From the NCBI GenBank assembly GCA_031261175.1, contig JAISJW010000003.1, forward strand, positions 1 to 61,537: DNA of 61,537 nt. Reading direction: 5' to 3'. Made by a program: the position numbers and the translations under genes. The stretch comes from Lactobacillales bacterium. Its GTDB lineage: Bacteria; Bacillota; Bacilli; Lactobacillales; Streptococcaceae. The notes under the pieces are model-generated. The model searched no databases, was not told the DNA's origin, and saw only the letters and a list, made by a program, of their open reading frames with translations. Shown in pieces: positions 42,720-52,429 of this stretch (positions are counted from its first letter, which is position 1; every line of letters starts with the position of its first letter).

Positions 42720-43853
42720 CTAACCGATATTCGCGAAGACAATCAACCGCATTGTATCATCGATACAGGTTTGCAAAACAATCCGTTCGCCGCCACCAGT
42801 TCCGGTGATTTGATCCCAATAATCGGCACCCGTGTTCGGATCGGTCGCCGTCGTATCAACGCGCACGATGTTGTTGACCACGTAATTGTAAACACCTGAA
42901 CCGCTCGCCACCGTAATGACGCTACCGATACCGAGATTGAACATCGGGGCAAATGCACCCGGATGGTGTCCGATAAAGTGCGTGTTCAAGCCGTCAGTTC
43001 CGCTGAACGGAGTCGCCCCGCCCCACGTCGAGCAAACGCCGTAAGGGTTCGCATCGATTATCGCTTGACCTTGTGATTGGCCACCGTTGCTATAAGGAAT
43101 CGACGCACCCGCAAAATTGACGGTATAGGCGCGATAAGACGGTGTCGCCGGAGCCGGAGCTGAGGTATTAGCCGGGGCCGGAGTTGCCGCCGCTGCTGAA
43201 TGAGAAGCCGCCGCTTGGTTAGCCGCCGTTGTCGCTGCCGCTCTTTGGGCTTGGGCAACTGCCGCCGCCTTCGCCGCCGCTTGAGCTGCTTCGGCCGCCG
43301 CTGCTTGGGCTGCCGCCTGCTGAGCCGCCTCGGCCGCTGCTGCTGCCGCTGCCGCCGCCGCTGCTGCCGCCGCTTTTTCCGCTGCTTCTTTTTCCGCTCT
43401 TTCCGCTGCTGCTACCGCAGTTTTAGCCCCTTTTTCAAAGATGCTTTCCTGCGTTTTCGCTTCATCCGCCGTCGTGATATAGGTCATCCCGCCAGCAACC
43501 GTTGGAATCGGAGTCGAACTATCTCGCGTCGAACCGTACTCTTCGTCGAACCCGCGCTGAATCATCGCCGCGGGCGAATTCGGATCGATTATCACTGCCT
43601 TTTGACCTTCGATAATCGTCGGTAAAACATTTTTTTGATACGTGATTTCCGGGCGTTTAACTAGATTCTCATCATCCGAGCGAAACTCGTAATAAGGAGT
43701 CGTATTGATGTTCGACACCGGAAACGTAATCTTATCCTGTGCCGATACATACTGGTTGAACCCGAAACTCATCGCCCCGAGCAGCACCATCAGCGTCGCA
43801 ATCATTATCGTGCCTTTATCTATGAACTTGCGTCTATATTTTTTCTTGATCAT
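42720..43853 (-). CDS. Sortase-fold surface protein with Ala-rich linker
   Basis: A 377-residue protein; the ATG at 43853 has GGAGGG 7 nt upstream. It has a basic cytoplasmic start, one signal-anchor helix (about 17-38), an Ala/Glu low-complexity region (about 135-240) and a C-terminal sortase-like fold. The presumed triad is His in HFIGHHPGAF, Cys in VLQTC and Arg in RLIVF. Class-A-like sortases usually have TLxTC and this is close. It could be a real transpeptidase with unusual anchor or a sortase-like protein of lactococcal type. No LPXTG substrate is in the window. Confidence 0.8.
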   Translation of the reverse strand: MIKKKYRRKFIDKGTIMIATLMVLLGAMSFGFNQYVSAQDKITFPVSNINTTPYYEFRSDDENLVKRPEITYQKNVLPTIIEGQKAVIIDPNSPAAMIQRGFDEEYGSTRDSSTPIPTVAGGMTYITTADEAKTQESIFEKGAKTAVAAAERAEKEAAEKAAAAAAAAAAAAAAEAAQQAAAQAAAAEAAQAAAKAAAVAQAQRAAATTAANQAAASHSAAAATPAPANTSAPAPATPSYRAYTVNFAGASIPYSNGGQSQGQAIIDANPYGVCSTWGGATPFSGTDGLNTHFIGHHPGAFAPMFNLGIGSVITVASGSGVYNYVVNNIVRVDTTATDPNTGADYWDQITGTGGGERIVLQTCIDDTMRLIVFANIG

Positions 43854-43963
43854 GCGAAAGCCCTCCACTCTAAAACTTCTATATAATATTATTTTACTAC
43901 TTAATTTTAAATCCCGCCAATAATTAGAGAGATATTTAAAACCTTTTGGGCAAGTCAAAATGT

Positions 43964-44038
43964 CATAATTCCTTTTTTTGCCGATTTTAGGCATTTCGAA
44001 CCTCGAAATGTCTAAAATCGGCAAAAAAAGGAATTATG
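43964..44038. repeat. Long palindromic element (75 bp, nearly perfect)
   Basis: Arms start CATAATTCCTTTTTTTGCCG and end CGGCAAAAAAAGGAATTATG; the centre is TTTCGAACCTCGAAA-like. One G:T-type pair is the only clear arm difference outside the centre. Confidence 0.88.
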
Positions 44039-44041
44039 CAA

Positions 44042-44069
44042 AAAAGACGGCGATTTCTCGCCGTCTTTC
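44042..44069 (-). terminator. Terminator of the first oppA-like gene
   Basis: GAAAGACGGCGA/TCGCCGTCTTTTTT on the minus strand, immediately downstream of the stop at 44084. An ACTTGCC motif adjoins it. Confidence 0.9.
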
Positions 44070-44083
44070 ACTTGCCGAACTTT

Positions 44084-46024
44084 TTATTGCTCTGCGTGTT
44101 TTTTGTTGAATTCTTTTTGTGCTTTGTCGTAAGCTTCTTTGGTTACTGGAGTCGATTGGATTTCAGTGAACTTGAAGCGACGTCCGTTAGTTGAACCGGC
44201 TGCAGCACTAGGTTGCGTGAACGGTTTGATGTAGCTTAACGTTGGTTCTAAGCCGTTACCAGCTTCGCGCGGAATGATCAACGCGTGCGAGATTAGGAAG
44301 GCATCAGCTTTCGCAAACGCTTCGTAACGTTCGTTAAGTTTATCGGTTGCTGTGATTGCATTAGCTTTCTTAACTAATTCAGTGTATTCGTCTAAGCCAA
44401 CTTGTTTCTTAAGGTCGGCTTGCGCATCGCCATCTTCGAAGCCGTATTCAGCAAGCATATCGCCATTGTCAGCGCGGAAGATGTTAAGGTAAGTGATTGG
44501 GTCAGCGTAGTCAGGTCCCCATCCGTCACCAAGACCTAAGTCGAAGTCTTTGTTTTGGATTCCGCCGTTTAGACCTTCTAATTGGTCAGTCGAAAGTAGG
44601 TGAATATCGACAACAACATTTTCTTTACCTAAAGCTTTTTCCAGACTTGCTTTGTAGAATTTAGTTTGGCTGATTGATTCGTTGTCTTTATCCGACGCAT
44701 CAACGTCTAAGTGAATTGGCCATTTGATATCAGCGCCTAATTCTTTTTTCGCTTTTTCTAGATATTTTTTAGCGGCGTCAACGTTGTGGATTGCATCCGT
44801 TCCGTCAGCGAAGTTCGCATCTTTAAATTCTGGCAAGTACTCGCCGGCAGCTTTACTGACCGCGTCAGAGTAAAGACCACCGTTGATTAACACGAAGTCA
44901 GAAGGAACTAGCTCGTTACGAACTGGCTTAGCCCCGATTGGTTTGCCGTATTCTTGTTCAGTAAGACCTTTGCGATCTAAACCGAATAACAAGGCGCGAC
45001 GGAAATCAGTGTTTAACAATGCTGCTTGCGTTGATTTAGCATCGTGTTCAGGCGTTGTATATTCAAACGGCACGCGGTTGAAGTTGAACGAAGTGTAAGT
45101 TGTACCTGTTGATAAAGGTGGAAGGTATAAGTTATCTTTGTTTTCCTTCTCAGCCTGTTTGTAAACTGGCAAGTTAGCATTCACTTTCGCAGTCGTAAGT
45201 TCGCCTTTTTTGAATTGCGAGTAAAGCGATGATGGGTCTAGTTCATTATCAAACGTGTAGATTGCTTTGTCGACGTGAACGTTCTTTTTATCCCAATAGT
45301 TATCATTTTTGTGAATTTCGATAATTGATTTTGAAGTGAAGTTCGCAAGCGTGAACGGTCCATCATAAAGGATATTTTCTGGTTTAAGATCGCCGAACGC
45401 ATCGCCTTTTTCCGTCGCGAATTTTTCGTTAACTGGATATAAAATCGAGTAGTTAAATTTCGTTACGAAATATGGTTCTTGATGTTCAAGCGTGTATTCA
45501 ACAGTGTAGTCGTCGATCGCTTTCACCCCTACATGAGAGAAATCAGTGTCTGCTCCGCTGATATAATCTTCAAGACCTTTGATTGATTCTTCAACAACTG
45601 GAAGCATTGTCGATTTAGTCTCAACCGCGCGTTTCAAACCGTAAACGAAATCTTGCGCTTTAACGTCGCCATAACTTTCGTCACCTTCGCTCGTTGTCCA
45701 CTTAGCACCTTTTCTAATATGGAAAGTGTAAGTCAGACCGTCTTTTGAAATTCCGCCGTTTTCAACGGTTGGAAGTTCTTTGGCAAGTGCCGGGATGTAA
45801 TGTCCGTTCGGATCATTTTCAACTAACCCATCGATGAAGTTAGTGAAGAATTGCGAGTTAGTCCCGCGGTAAGTTGAAACGTAGTCAAACGTTGTCGGAT
45901 CAAAAGAGAAAGTCCCCTTCCAAACTTGTTCAGTTGCTTTTTGAGCAGTCGAACCACAACCGGCAAGTGTGCTCGCTACGATTGCTGCGGTCGCAAGACC
46001 TGTTAATACTTTTTGTTTTTTCAT
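44084..46024 (-). CDS. Oligopeptide ABC transporter substrate-binding lipoprotein (OppA-type) 1
   Basis: A 646-residue lipoprotein. The start at 46024 follows an AGGGGAC ribosome site and gives KVLTGLATAAIVASTLAGC with a lipobox. The family-5 solute-binding motif is visible as ENGGISKDGLTYTFHIRKGAKW, of which DGLTYTFHIRKGAKW is the diagnostic part. It captures peptides outside the membrane for import. No permease or ATPase genes are adjacent, so it must share a transporter encoded elsewhere. It is a close paralogue of the next gene. Confidence 0.9.
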   Translation of the reverse strand: MKKQKVLTGLATAAIVASTLAGCGSTAQKATEQVWKGTFSFDPTTFDYVSTYRGTNSQFFTNFIDGLVENDPNGHYIPALAKELPTVENGGISKDGLTYTFHIRKGAKWTTSEGDESYGDVKAQDFVYGLKRAVETKSTMLPVVEESIKGLEDYISGADTDFSHVGVKAIDDYTVEYTLEHQEPYFVTKFNYSILYPVNEKFATEKGDAFGDLKPENILYDGPFTLANFTSKSIIEIHKNDNYWDKKNVHVDKAIYTFDNELDPSSLYSQFKKGELTTAKVNANLPVYKQAEKENKDNLYLPPLSTGTTYTSFNFNRVPFEYTTPEHDAKSTQAALLNTDFRRALLFGLDRKGLTEQEYGKPIGAKPVRNELVPSDFVLINGGLYSDAVSKAAGEYLPEFKDANFADGTDAIHNVDAAKKYLEKAKKELGADIKWPIHLDVDASDKDNESISQTKFYKASLEKALGKENVVVDIHLLSTDQLEGLNGGIQNKDFDLGLGDGWGPDYADPITYLNIFRADNGDMLAEYGFEDGDAQADLKKQVGLDEYTELVKKANAITATDKLNERYEAFAKADAFLISHALIIPREAGNGLEPTLSYIKPFTQPSAAAGSTNGRRFKFTEIQSTPVTKEAYDKAQKEFNKKHAEQ

Positions 46025-46149
46025 GTATTTTTGTCCCCTTTTTTTAAATTTTAACTTTTTATATTTTAGCATACTTTAAGGTTCAAATGATATATATAAA
46101 CATAAAAAGATTTAATGCTCTGATATATTTTAAAACTATATCAAAAAAC

Positions 46150-46177
46150 AAGCCGCCCGCGAGGGCGACTTGCCTAA
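46150..46177 (-). terminator. Terminator of the second oppA-like gene
   Basis: GGCAAGTCGCCC-TCGC-GGGCGGCTTGTTTTTT on the minus strand. It is nearly identical to the first prsA terminator at 38311 and also contains GGCAAGT. Confidence 0.92.
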
Positions 46178-46183
46178 AGATTT

Positions 46184-48163
46184 TTATTTGCTGCGTTTAG
46201 CAGTCCACTCTTTTTGAGCTTTTTCGTATTGAGCTTTCGTAACTACGTCTTTTTGAACTTTAACGTATTTGAAGCGCGTGTTATCAGAGATACCAGCTTC
46301 GCCGTAAGTTCCAGTGAACGGTACAGTGTGGCTCAAGTTCAACTGAATAGCATCAGATGAAGATTGGCAATCGCGAGGGATGAACAAGCCTTGCGAAATC
46401 AAGTAAGCTTCCGCTTTAGCAAGAGCGTCGAAACGTTCGTTTTGCTTGTCAGTGTCAACAATTTTGTTACCAGCAGTAACTAAGTCGTTGTAAGTGTAAA
46501 GACCGATAGCATCTTTAATTGCTTTATCTGGATCAACTTTGTCTTCGCCAATTGGTTGAAGACCGATCATTGTAAGCATATCTCCGTGTAATGGAGTTAA
46601 AGTGTAAAGGTAAGTGATTGGATCCATGTAATCAGGTCCCCAACCAAATGCATCGTAGAAGTCCCAATCGCAGGCATCAGGCGAATCAGCATAGTAAGTT
46701 GCGTTAGATTGCGTAGTAGGATCCATCAATTGAATGTCGATTGAAATGTTATCTTTACCTAAAGCATCTTCTAGAACTTTTTTAATTGATTTCCAACAGT
46801 TGATCGATTTTTCTTTAGTGTTATCAACGGCAGCATCTAAGTGGATAGGCCATTTAACATCTGAACCTAATTCTTTTTTAGCTTTTTCTAAGTACTCTTT
46901 AGCTTTGGCAGCATCGAAGAATGCATCGTGTCCATCAGTTAAATCAAGACCTTTGAAGCCATCTTCAGCTTCAGCAGCGTATTTTTCAACAGCCGTTGAG
47001 TAGTCTTTACCGTCAACTTGAACAAATGATGGTGGAGTGAATTCGTTACGAAGTGCTTTTCCTCCAACTTGTTTACCATAAGTAGTTGATGAAACAGTTG
47101 TACGATCTAGACCGAACAAGATAGCACGACGGAAGTTAGCATTAGTAAGTGCTGCGTGCGTAGATGCATTATCGTGAGATGCATCAGTGTGATCAAATTT
47201 AGTACGGTTGTAGTTGAAGACGTAACCGAACGTTGTTGAATTGCCCGGGTTGATGTAGATATCATCTTTGAATTCTTTTTCAGCCGATTTGAAATAAGGT
47301 TTGTTTTCATCTAAAGGAATATCAGTAACTTCACCTTTTTTGAATTGCTCGAACAATTGTTGCGGTTCAGGTTTTTCGTTATAAGTGAATTTAATGTTTT
47401 TCAAGTGAACATTTTTAGCATCCCAGTATGATGAGTTAGCTTCCATTTCAACAGTTGATTTAGAAGTGAAGTTAGTACAAATGTACGGACCGTTGTAAAG
47501 GATGCTTTCTGGTTTAAGCGCCCCGAAGTCATCGCCTTTTTCTTTAGCGAACTGTTCGTTCAACGGATAAAGAATCGCGTAAGTGAACTTAGATAAGAAG
47601 TAAGGTTGTTTTTCAGCCAACGTATATTGAACAGTGTAGTCATCTAACGCTTTAACCCCTACGTGAGAGAAATCAGTATCAGTACCATCAACGTATTCAG
47701 CTAAACCTTTGATTGTATCAGAGATCAAATAAAGCGTTTGCGCTTCTTTTTCCACCGCGTGTTTCACAGCGTAAACGAAGTCTTGCGCTTTAACTTCAGA
47801 ATATTCTTCGCCATCAGATTGAACCCATTTCACGCCTTTTCTAAGTTTGAACGTGTAAGTCAGGCCATCTTCAGAGATTCCGCCGTTTTCAACAGTCGGA
47901 ACTTCTTTGGCAAGTGCCGGGCTTAATTGCCCAAGTGTGTTGTTTTCTAACAACCCATCTTCGAAGTTTGTTAAGAATTGGAAGTCAGTTTGACGGAAAG
48001 AGTAAAGATAGTCGAATGACAATGGATCCTTCGAGAACTGTGTTGAATAAGTGTCTTGAAGGTTTGAGTCCGAGCTTGTAGATGCTGATTTACCACAACC
48101 TGCAACAACAGATGTCAGTAAAAGAGCTGTCCCAAGGAGACCACATGCTTTTTTAAGTTTCAT
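46184..48163 (-). CDS. Oligopeptide ABC transporter substrate-binding lipoprotein (OppA-type) 2
   Basis: A 659-residue lipoprotein with signal LLGTALLLTSVVAGC and the same family-5 layout as its neighbour (DGLTYTFKLRKGVKW). The two paralogues share most local motifs, such as HVGVKALDDYTVQYTL, and are tandem duplicates with diverged ligand pockets (for example the CQSSSDAIQLN region). Codon use is more biased toward highly expressed codons than in the first copy. Each has its own terminator. Confidence 0.9.
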   Translation of the reverse strand: MKLKKACGLLGTALLLTSVVAGCGKSASTSSDSNLQDTYSTQFSKDPLSFDYLYSFRQTDFQFLTNFEDGLLENNTLGQLSPALAKEVPTVENGGISEDGLTYTFKLRKGVKWVQSDGEEYSEVKAQDFVYAVKHAVEKEAQTLYLISDTIKGLAEYVDGTDTDFSHVGVKALDDYTVQYTLAEKQPYFLSKFTYAILYPLNEQFAKEKGDDFGALKPESILYNGPYICTNFTSKSTVEMEANSSYWDAKNVHLKNIKFTYNEKPEPQQLFEQFKKGEVTDIPLDENKPYFKSAEKEFKDDIYINPGNSTTFGYVFNYNRTKFDHTDASHDNASTHAALTNANFRRAILFGLDRTTVSSTTYGKQVGGKALRNEFTPPSFVQVDGKDYSTAVEKYAAEAEDGFKGLDLTDGHDAFFDAAKAKEYLEKAKKELGSDVKWPIHLDAAVDNTKEKSINCWKSIKKVLEDALGKDNISIDIQLMDPTTQSNATYYADSPDACDWDFYDAFGWGPDYMDPITYLYTLTPLHGDMLTMIGLQPIGEDKVDPDKAIKDAIGLYTYNDLVTAGNKIVDTDKQNERFDALAKAEAYLISQGLFIPRDCQSSSDAIQLNLSHTVPFTGTYGEAGISDNTRFKYVKVQKDVVTKAQYEKAQKEWTAKRSK

Positions 48164-48316
48164 TTTTAAATACCCCTATTTAAATTTTTTACATTTTGAA
48201 ACAAAATGTTATTTCGATTTTACTAGACTTTAAGGGATAAGTCAATAAAATTTATAGATATAATTGGATGATGGGCATTTTTGCATAATTCTTTGCACTG
48301 GATGCAAATTTTTGGA

Positions 48317-49474
48317 TTATTTTTTAATTTTCCCGTTTGGCGTTAGTTCGAGTTTGTCGACGTATTCGATTTGGTCGACTTTAGGGATTTTTGTGTGTTT
48401 TATGCTTGAGACGATGCGGGCTTTGACTTTTTGTCCGTAGTAGTGGTCGGGAATGCCGATGACTGAGACTTGACTGACACCGGGGAGTTTGAGAATTGCG
48501 CGCTCGATTTCTTCGGCTTGAATTTTTTCACCGCCTCTTTTGATGATTGATGATGCCCTGCCAGTCAGGAAGAGGCTGTTATTTTCGAGATAGCCGAGGT
48601 CGTCCATCAGCAGGGTTTGACTTGCCAAAGGGTTTGGAAGGTAGCCGAGGAAGAGTTGGGGCGAGGTGATTTGGATTTGGCCGCCTGGGGCGAGGGCGAT
48701 TTCGACGCCCGGGAAGAGTTCGCCGACGTAGTTGCTTGGTTCGGTACCGGTGACTTCGTAGCCCGCGACGTAACTCGTTTCGCTCGTGCCGTAGTATTCG
48801 AAGACTTTTAGATTGGGGATTAAGGTTTTGAGTTTTTGGATGTTTGACGGGTTGAGTTTTGAGCCGGTCGTATAGATTTCGATTCGGTTGTTGATGGTTT
48901 GGTTAAGTTTTATTGCGCGCTCGGCGAACATTTCGAACATCGTTGGGACGATGGAGAAAACGATGTGGCTGTTCGTGTTGGCGAGTTTGATCATGTGGTC
49001 GACGTTGAATTTTTTTGTGAATTGGAAGGTTTGGCCGAAGTAGAGCGTTTGGGTCAGGCTGAATAGGCTGAGCGAGTAGCTCATCGGGCCAAAGCAGGCT
49101 AAGGTCGGTGCTTCTTTTTGGGTCGTTGCTTCGTAGCCGATCAGCCACGATTCCTTCCCGCGCATATAGGCTTTCGGCAGACCGGTCGTGCCGCTTGTGT
49201 AGCCGATTAGCAAAGTATCTTCTGGGAGTTGCGTGAATTGTTTGTCGCGGGCGATGATTTCCTTTTCGTCGTGCCCGATTGGCAGGACGCGCGGGATGCG
49301 ACCTTGTTCTAAGAGGGCGTAAAACTGATAAATGAACTCGAACGAATTTTCCGCGCGCAAAAAGTCGCCGGCCGGTTTGGCTTGGGCGATGTTTTCGCGT
49401 AATTCTCGATAGGTAACGCTTTTCGTCTCGTTTTGGAGTGCGATTTTGTCCAAATCGCTGTAATTTATCTGCAT
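48317..49474 (-). CDS. AMP-forming acyl-CoA synthetase-like protein, short
   Basis: An ANL-superfamily adenylating enzyme of 385 residues, shorter than the usual 450-550. Motifs: P-loop LIGYTSGTTGLPKAYMRG, YGTSETSYVAGY, LTGRASSIIKRGGEKI and the C-terminal catalytic Lys region TPNGKIKK. The N-terminal domain is the shortened part. MenE-like or fatty-acyl ligases have similar motifs; the substrate is not decidable. The AAGG ribosome site comes from the edge of the long palindrome at 49484. Confidence 0.85.
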   Translation of the reverse strand: MQINYSDLDKIALQNETKSVTYRELRENIAQAKPAGDFLRAENSFEFIYQFYALLEQGRIPRVLPIGHDEKEIIARDKQFTQLPEDTLLIGYTSGTTGLPKAYMRGKESWLIGYEATTQKEAPTLACFGPMSYSLSLFSLTQTLYFGQTFQFTKKFNVDHMIKLANTNSHIVFSIVPTMFEMFAERAIKLNQTINNRIEIYTTGSKLNPSNIQKLKTLIPNLKVFEYYGTSETSYVAGYEVTGTEPSNYVGELFPGVEIALAPGGQIQITSPQLFLGYLPNPLASQTLLMDDLGYLENNSLFLTGRASSIIKRGGEKIQAEEIERAILKLPGVSQVSVIGIPDHYYGQKVKARIVSSIKHTKIPKVDQIEYVDKLELTPNGKIKK

Positions 49475-49483
49475 AATTTTCCT

Positions 49484-49553
49484 TACTGTTTTTTAAGGCG
49501 ATTTTTAGTGGTTTCGAGGCTCGAAATCACTAAAAATCGCCTTAAAAACAGTA
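49484..49553. repeat. Long palindromic element after recD2 (70 bp)
   Basis: Arms begin TACTGTTTTTTAAGGCGA and end CGCCTTAAAAACAGTA, centre GTGGTTTCGAGGCTCGAAATCAC. It starts about 11 nt after the recD2 stop on the minus strand and abuts the next gene's ribosome site. Confidence 0.85.
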
Positions 49554-49564
49554 GTCCTTTTTAT

Positions 49565-51904
49565 CTAGAAGTCGTAAGGCGTTTTTTCGACGCCAATCAT
49601 CGGATCAACGGCGAACAAGTCGTATTCTTGCGTCACTTCAACCGTTGGCACCTCGGTTTGTGCAACTGCCGGCTCAGATTCTTTGTATTCTAACTCTAAA
49701 ACTTCCGCCAACCGTTTTCCGAGGGCCGTTTTGCGGGTCATCGCAACATTTGCGATCGAGCGGGTGAACGCCTCGCGTTCGCCGACCATCACTAACTTCT
49801 CTTTCGCCCGCGTCACCCCTGTATATAGTAGGTTGCGCCACAACATCCGCCCGTAATCTTTGACAAACGGCATCACGACTAAATCGTATTCCGATCCTTG
49901 CGCCTTGTGAATGCTGATCGCGTAGGCGTGCGTGATTTGCCCGAACTCCTTGCGCGGATACTCCGCCTCGCGCTCATCGTCGTATTTCACGACGATCATA
50001 TCCTTCGTTTTCTTCGCTTTATTATTGAAGGAAATCGACACGATCTCGCCGACGTCCCCGTTGTAAACCTTCTTCTCCGGGTCGTTCTCGAGCTGCATCA
50101 CTTTGTCACCGATGCGGTATCGCACCTCGAAGTGGTCGATCTCTTTTTTCAAGCCCTCAAGCGGGTTGTAAATTTCCTGAATCATCTTGTTCGCGTTAGT
50201 AATTCCGTTCACCCCGCGGTACATCGGAATCATCACCTGCAGGTCGAACGCGCCGAACCCCGACTTCTTCGCCGACCTTAAAACTTTCTCGACCGCCTTC
50301 ATCGTGTTCGCACTCGTCGTCTCGATAAACGAACGGTCGCCGGTGTTCTTATCGAAATCTTCGGGCAATTCCCCGCGGTTTATCGCCCGCGCTAAACCGA
50401 TTATCGTCGATCCCTCACCTTGGCGGTGGATGACTTCGAGTTCTTTATGCGGAAGTTCCGCGATGCTTAATAATTCACTAAATACGTGACCAGGCCCCAC
50501 TGATGGGAGTTGGTCTTTATCTCCTACAAAGATGACTTTCATCCCCGCCGGAACTGCTTTGAGTAAAACGTGAGCTAAATAAGTATCAATCATCGAAGTT
50601 TCATCGATAATCAAAAGTTTACCAACCATTTTATCGTCGCGACGAAGCAACTCCTCAATCGTTTCTTCACCGCGCAAATCAAGCATCCGGTGAATTGTCG
50701 ATGCCGGGAAGACGCAAGCCTCGCTCATCCGCTTAGCCGCCTTACCAGTAGGTGCGGCTAAATTGATTGGAATGTCTTCGATATCACTGATTAAATCAAT
50801 TCCGTGAATTTCGCTAAATACATACATCAAACCTTTAATAACGGTCGTTTTCCCCGTCCCAGGTCCGCCACTCAATAGGAAGAAATTATTTTTAAGCGCG
50901 CCGATAATCGCCTCTTTTTGGCTTTCATCGTATTCAATTCCATTATCCGCCTCGAACGCAGCAATCGCCTTCTCGACGTGCTCGTCCTTGATTTTCATTT
51001 TTTCTTTGTGATTCAGGATGCGTTTAATAGAACCCGCGATCCCCATTTCGCAAAAATAAAGCGGGTTGTAAAAAATATTCAAACCGTCTTTTTGGATATC
51101 GCCGACTTCGAGCAATTCATTAATATTTTCGGCAATTAACTCCGTCGGCACGGCGCCGAGTAACTTGCCCGCAAGCTCTAAAAGCTCGTTCGCCTCGACG
51201 TAGGTGTCGCCGGTTTCGACCGAGCGCACATACAAAATCTCCTTGATGCCCGCCTGAACGCGCAGAGGATTTCCGATTTCGAAATTCAATTTATTAGCAA
51301 GTTTATCGACGTCTTTGAACTTGATCGTCTCCATTAAACCGCATAAAACATAAGGATTTTCGTTGATTTGTTCAAGCGAATTGCCACCGAGCATCTTGTC
51401 TATTTTCCCTGACATTTCGCGGGTGAAGCCGAACTTGCCAATCTCGATGATGTTTTTTTCCGCCATGTAATTTTCTTTGAGATTTGTGACGATCATCTTC
51501 GCCTTCAAAGGCGTCAGGCGCGGAATTTGCTCCAAAACGCTCGCGTCATCGAGGATGTCCTCAATCAGGTTATCGCCGAGCGTGTCGACCATGACGGCCG
51601 CCATTTTCTCGCCGATCCCAGGAAATTTCGCACTCGAAAGATACTCGACCAAGGCTTTCGAGCCGGTCGGTAATTCCTCAAAATAATTAGTAACTTTGAT
51701 TTGGCGACCGTATTTCGGATGGGTTACATCCGTCCCCTCGAACACGTATTTCGCGTCGTCGTCGAGCGCCTCAATTGCCCCCGTTACTACGATCTCGTCC
51801 TCCTCGTAACCGGGCAAATCAGTCTCGATGACCCGAATTAAAGCTATGCGAAAACCGTCATTTTGAAAAAATGTCGAGATGTAGCGACCTTTGACAGTAT
51901 ACAT
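49565..51904 (-). CDS. recD2: RecD2-type 5'-3' DNA helicase
   Basis: A 779-residue SF1B helicase of DNA repair, without RecBC. It has an N-terminal HhH-rich domain (about 80-200), Walker A GGPGTGKTTVIKG, DETSMID, VGDKDQLPSVGPG and the C-terminal SIHKAQGSEYD and YTGVTRAKE motifs. Length is typical of RecD2. GGAGG precedes the ATG. It heads a block with trmL downstream relation reversed: trmL lies just upstream on the same strand (12 nt), so recD2 is distal to nadK-rluD-trmL only through rluD-trmL. Confidence 0.95.
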   Translation of the reverse strand: MYTVKGRYISTFFQNDGFRIALIRVIETDLPGYEEDEIVVTGAIEALDDDAKYVFEGTDVTHPKYGRQIKVTNYFEELPTGSKALVEYLSSAKFPGIGEKMAAVMVDTLGDNLIEDILDDASVLEQIPRLTPLKAKMIVTNLKENYMAEKNIIEIGKFGFTREMSGKIDKMLGGNSLEQINENPYVLCGLMETIKFKDVDKLANKLNFEIGNPLRVQAGIKEILYVRSVETGDTYVEANELLELAGKLLGAVPTELIAENINELLEVGDIQKDGLNIFYNPLYFCEMGIAGSIKRILNHKEKMKIKDEHVEKAIAAFEADNGIEYDESQKEAIIGALKNNFFLLSGGPGTGKTTVIKGLMYVFSEIHGIDLISDIEDIPINLAAPTGKAAKRMSEACVFPASTIHRMLDLRGEETIEELLRRDDKMVGKLLIIDETSMIDTYLAHVLLKAVPAGMKVIFVGDKDQLPSVGPGHVFSELLSIAELPHKELEVIHRQGEGSTIIGLARAINRGELPEDFDKNTGDRSFIETTSANTMKAVEKVLRSAKKSGFGAFDLQVMIPMYRGVNGITNANKMIQEIYNPLEGLKKEIDHFEVRYRIGDKVMQLENDPEKKVYNGDVGEIVSISFNNKAKKTKDMIVVKYDDEREAEYPRKEFGQITHAYAISIHKAQGSEYDLVVMPFVKDYGRMLWRNLLYTGVTRAKEKLVMVGEREAFTRSIANVAMTRKTALGKRLAEVLELEYKESEPAVAQTEVPTVEVTQEYDLFAVDPMIGVEKTPYDF

Positions 51905-51916
51905 GCGGTTTCCTCC

Positions 51917-52429
51917 TTAAAGTTTGTGATTTTCGTACTGGTGGGTCAACTCAAGACCTCTAAATTCCTGTTGGCGCAGCGCCTCGTAAACGACCATACA
52001 AGCTACGTTCGACAGGTTCAAACTGCGCACGTGCTCGTCGTTCATCGGCAAGCGGATACAACTTTCGGCGTGCTCTTTCATAAATTCTTCCGGCAGCCCT
52101 GTCGTCTCTTTTCCGAAAATGAAAAAGTGATTTTTCTTGTCGTTATAATCGATATCGGCGTAAGTGTTATCGGCGAATTTCGTCACGAGATGTAGCTCTG
52201 CGTTCGGCTGATCCGCGAAATATTCCAAAAACGCCTCGAGATTTTTATGGTATAAAACTTCAACTTTATCCCAGTAATCTAGGCCAGCGCGCTTCAGCAT
52301 TTTGTCGTCCGTCGAGAAGCCAAGCGGCTCGATCAGATGCAGCGTCGTATTCGTCCCAGCGCAAGTGCGCGCGATATTCCCCGTGTTCGCCGGCATCAGC
52401 GGCTCATACAAAACGATGTGATTCTTCAT
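51917..52429 (-). CDS. trmL: tRNA (cytidine/uridine 34-2'-O)-methyltransferase
   Basis: A 170-residue SPOUT (knotted) methyltransferase modifying the wobble base of tRNA-Leu. Motifs: [30 protein letters not shown] and the knot [14 protein letters not shown] with [19 protein letters not shown] (the segment [13 protein letters not shown] is diagnostic). GAGG precedes the ATG; the start overlaps the rluD stop by 4 nt (ATGA). Confidence 0.95.
   Translation of the reverse strand: MKNHIVLYEPLMPANTGNIARTCAGTNTTLHLIEPLGFSTDDKMLKRAGLDYWDKVEVLYHKNLEAFLEYFADQPNAELHLVTKFADNTYADIDYNDKKNHFFIFGKETTGLPEEFMKEHAESCIRLPMNDEHVRSLNLSNVACMVVYEALRQQEFRGLELTHQYENHKL

Noticed and set aside
44084-48163. Two tandem oppA genes as one recent duplication error
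   Set aside because: They differ throughout in sequence and codon use, and each has its own signal peptide, ribosome site and terminator.
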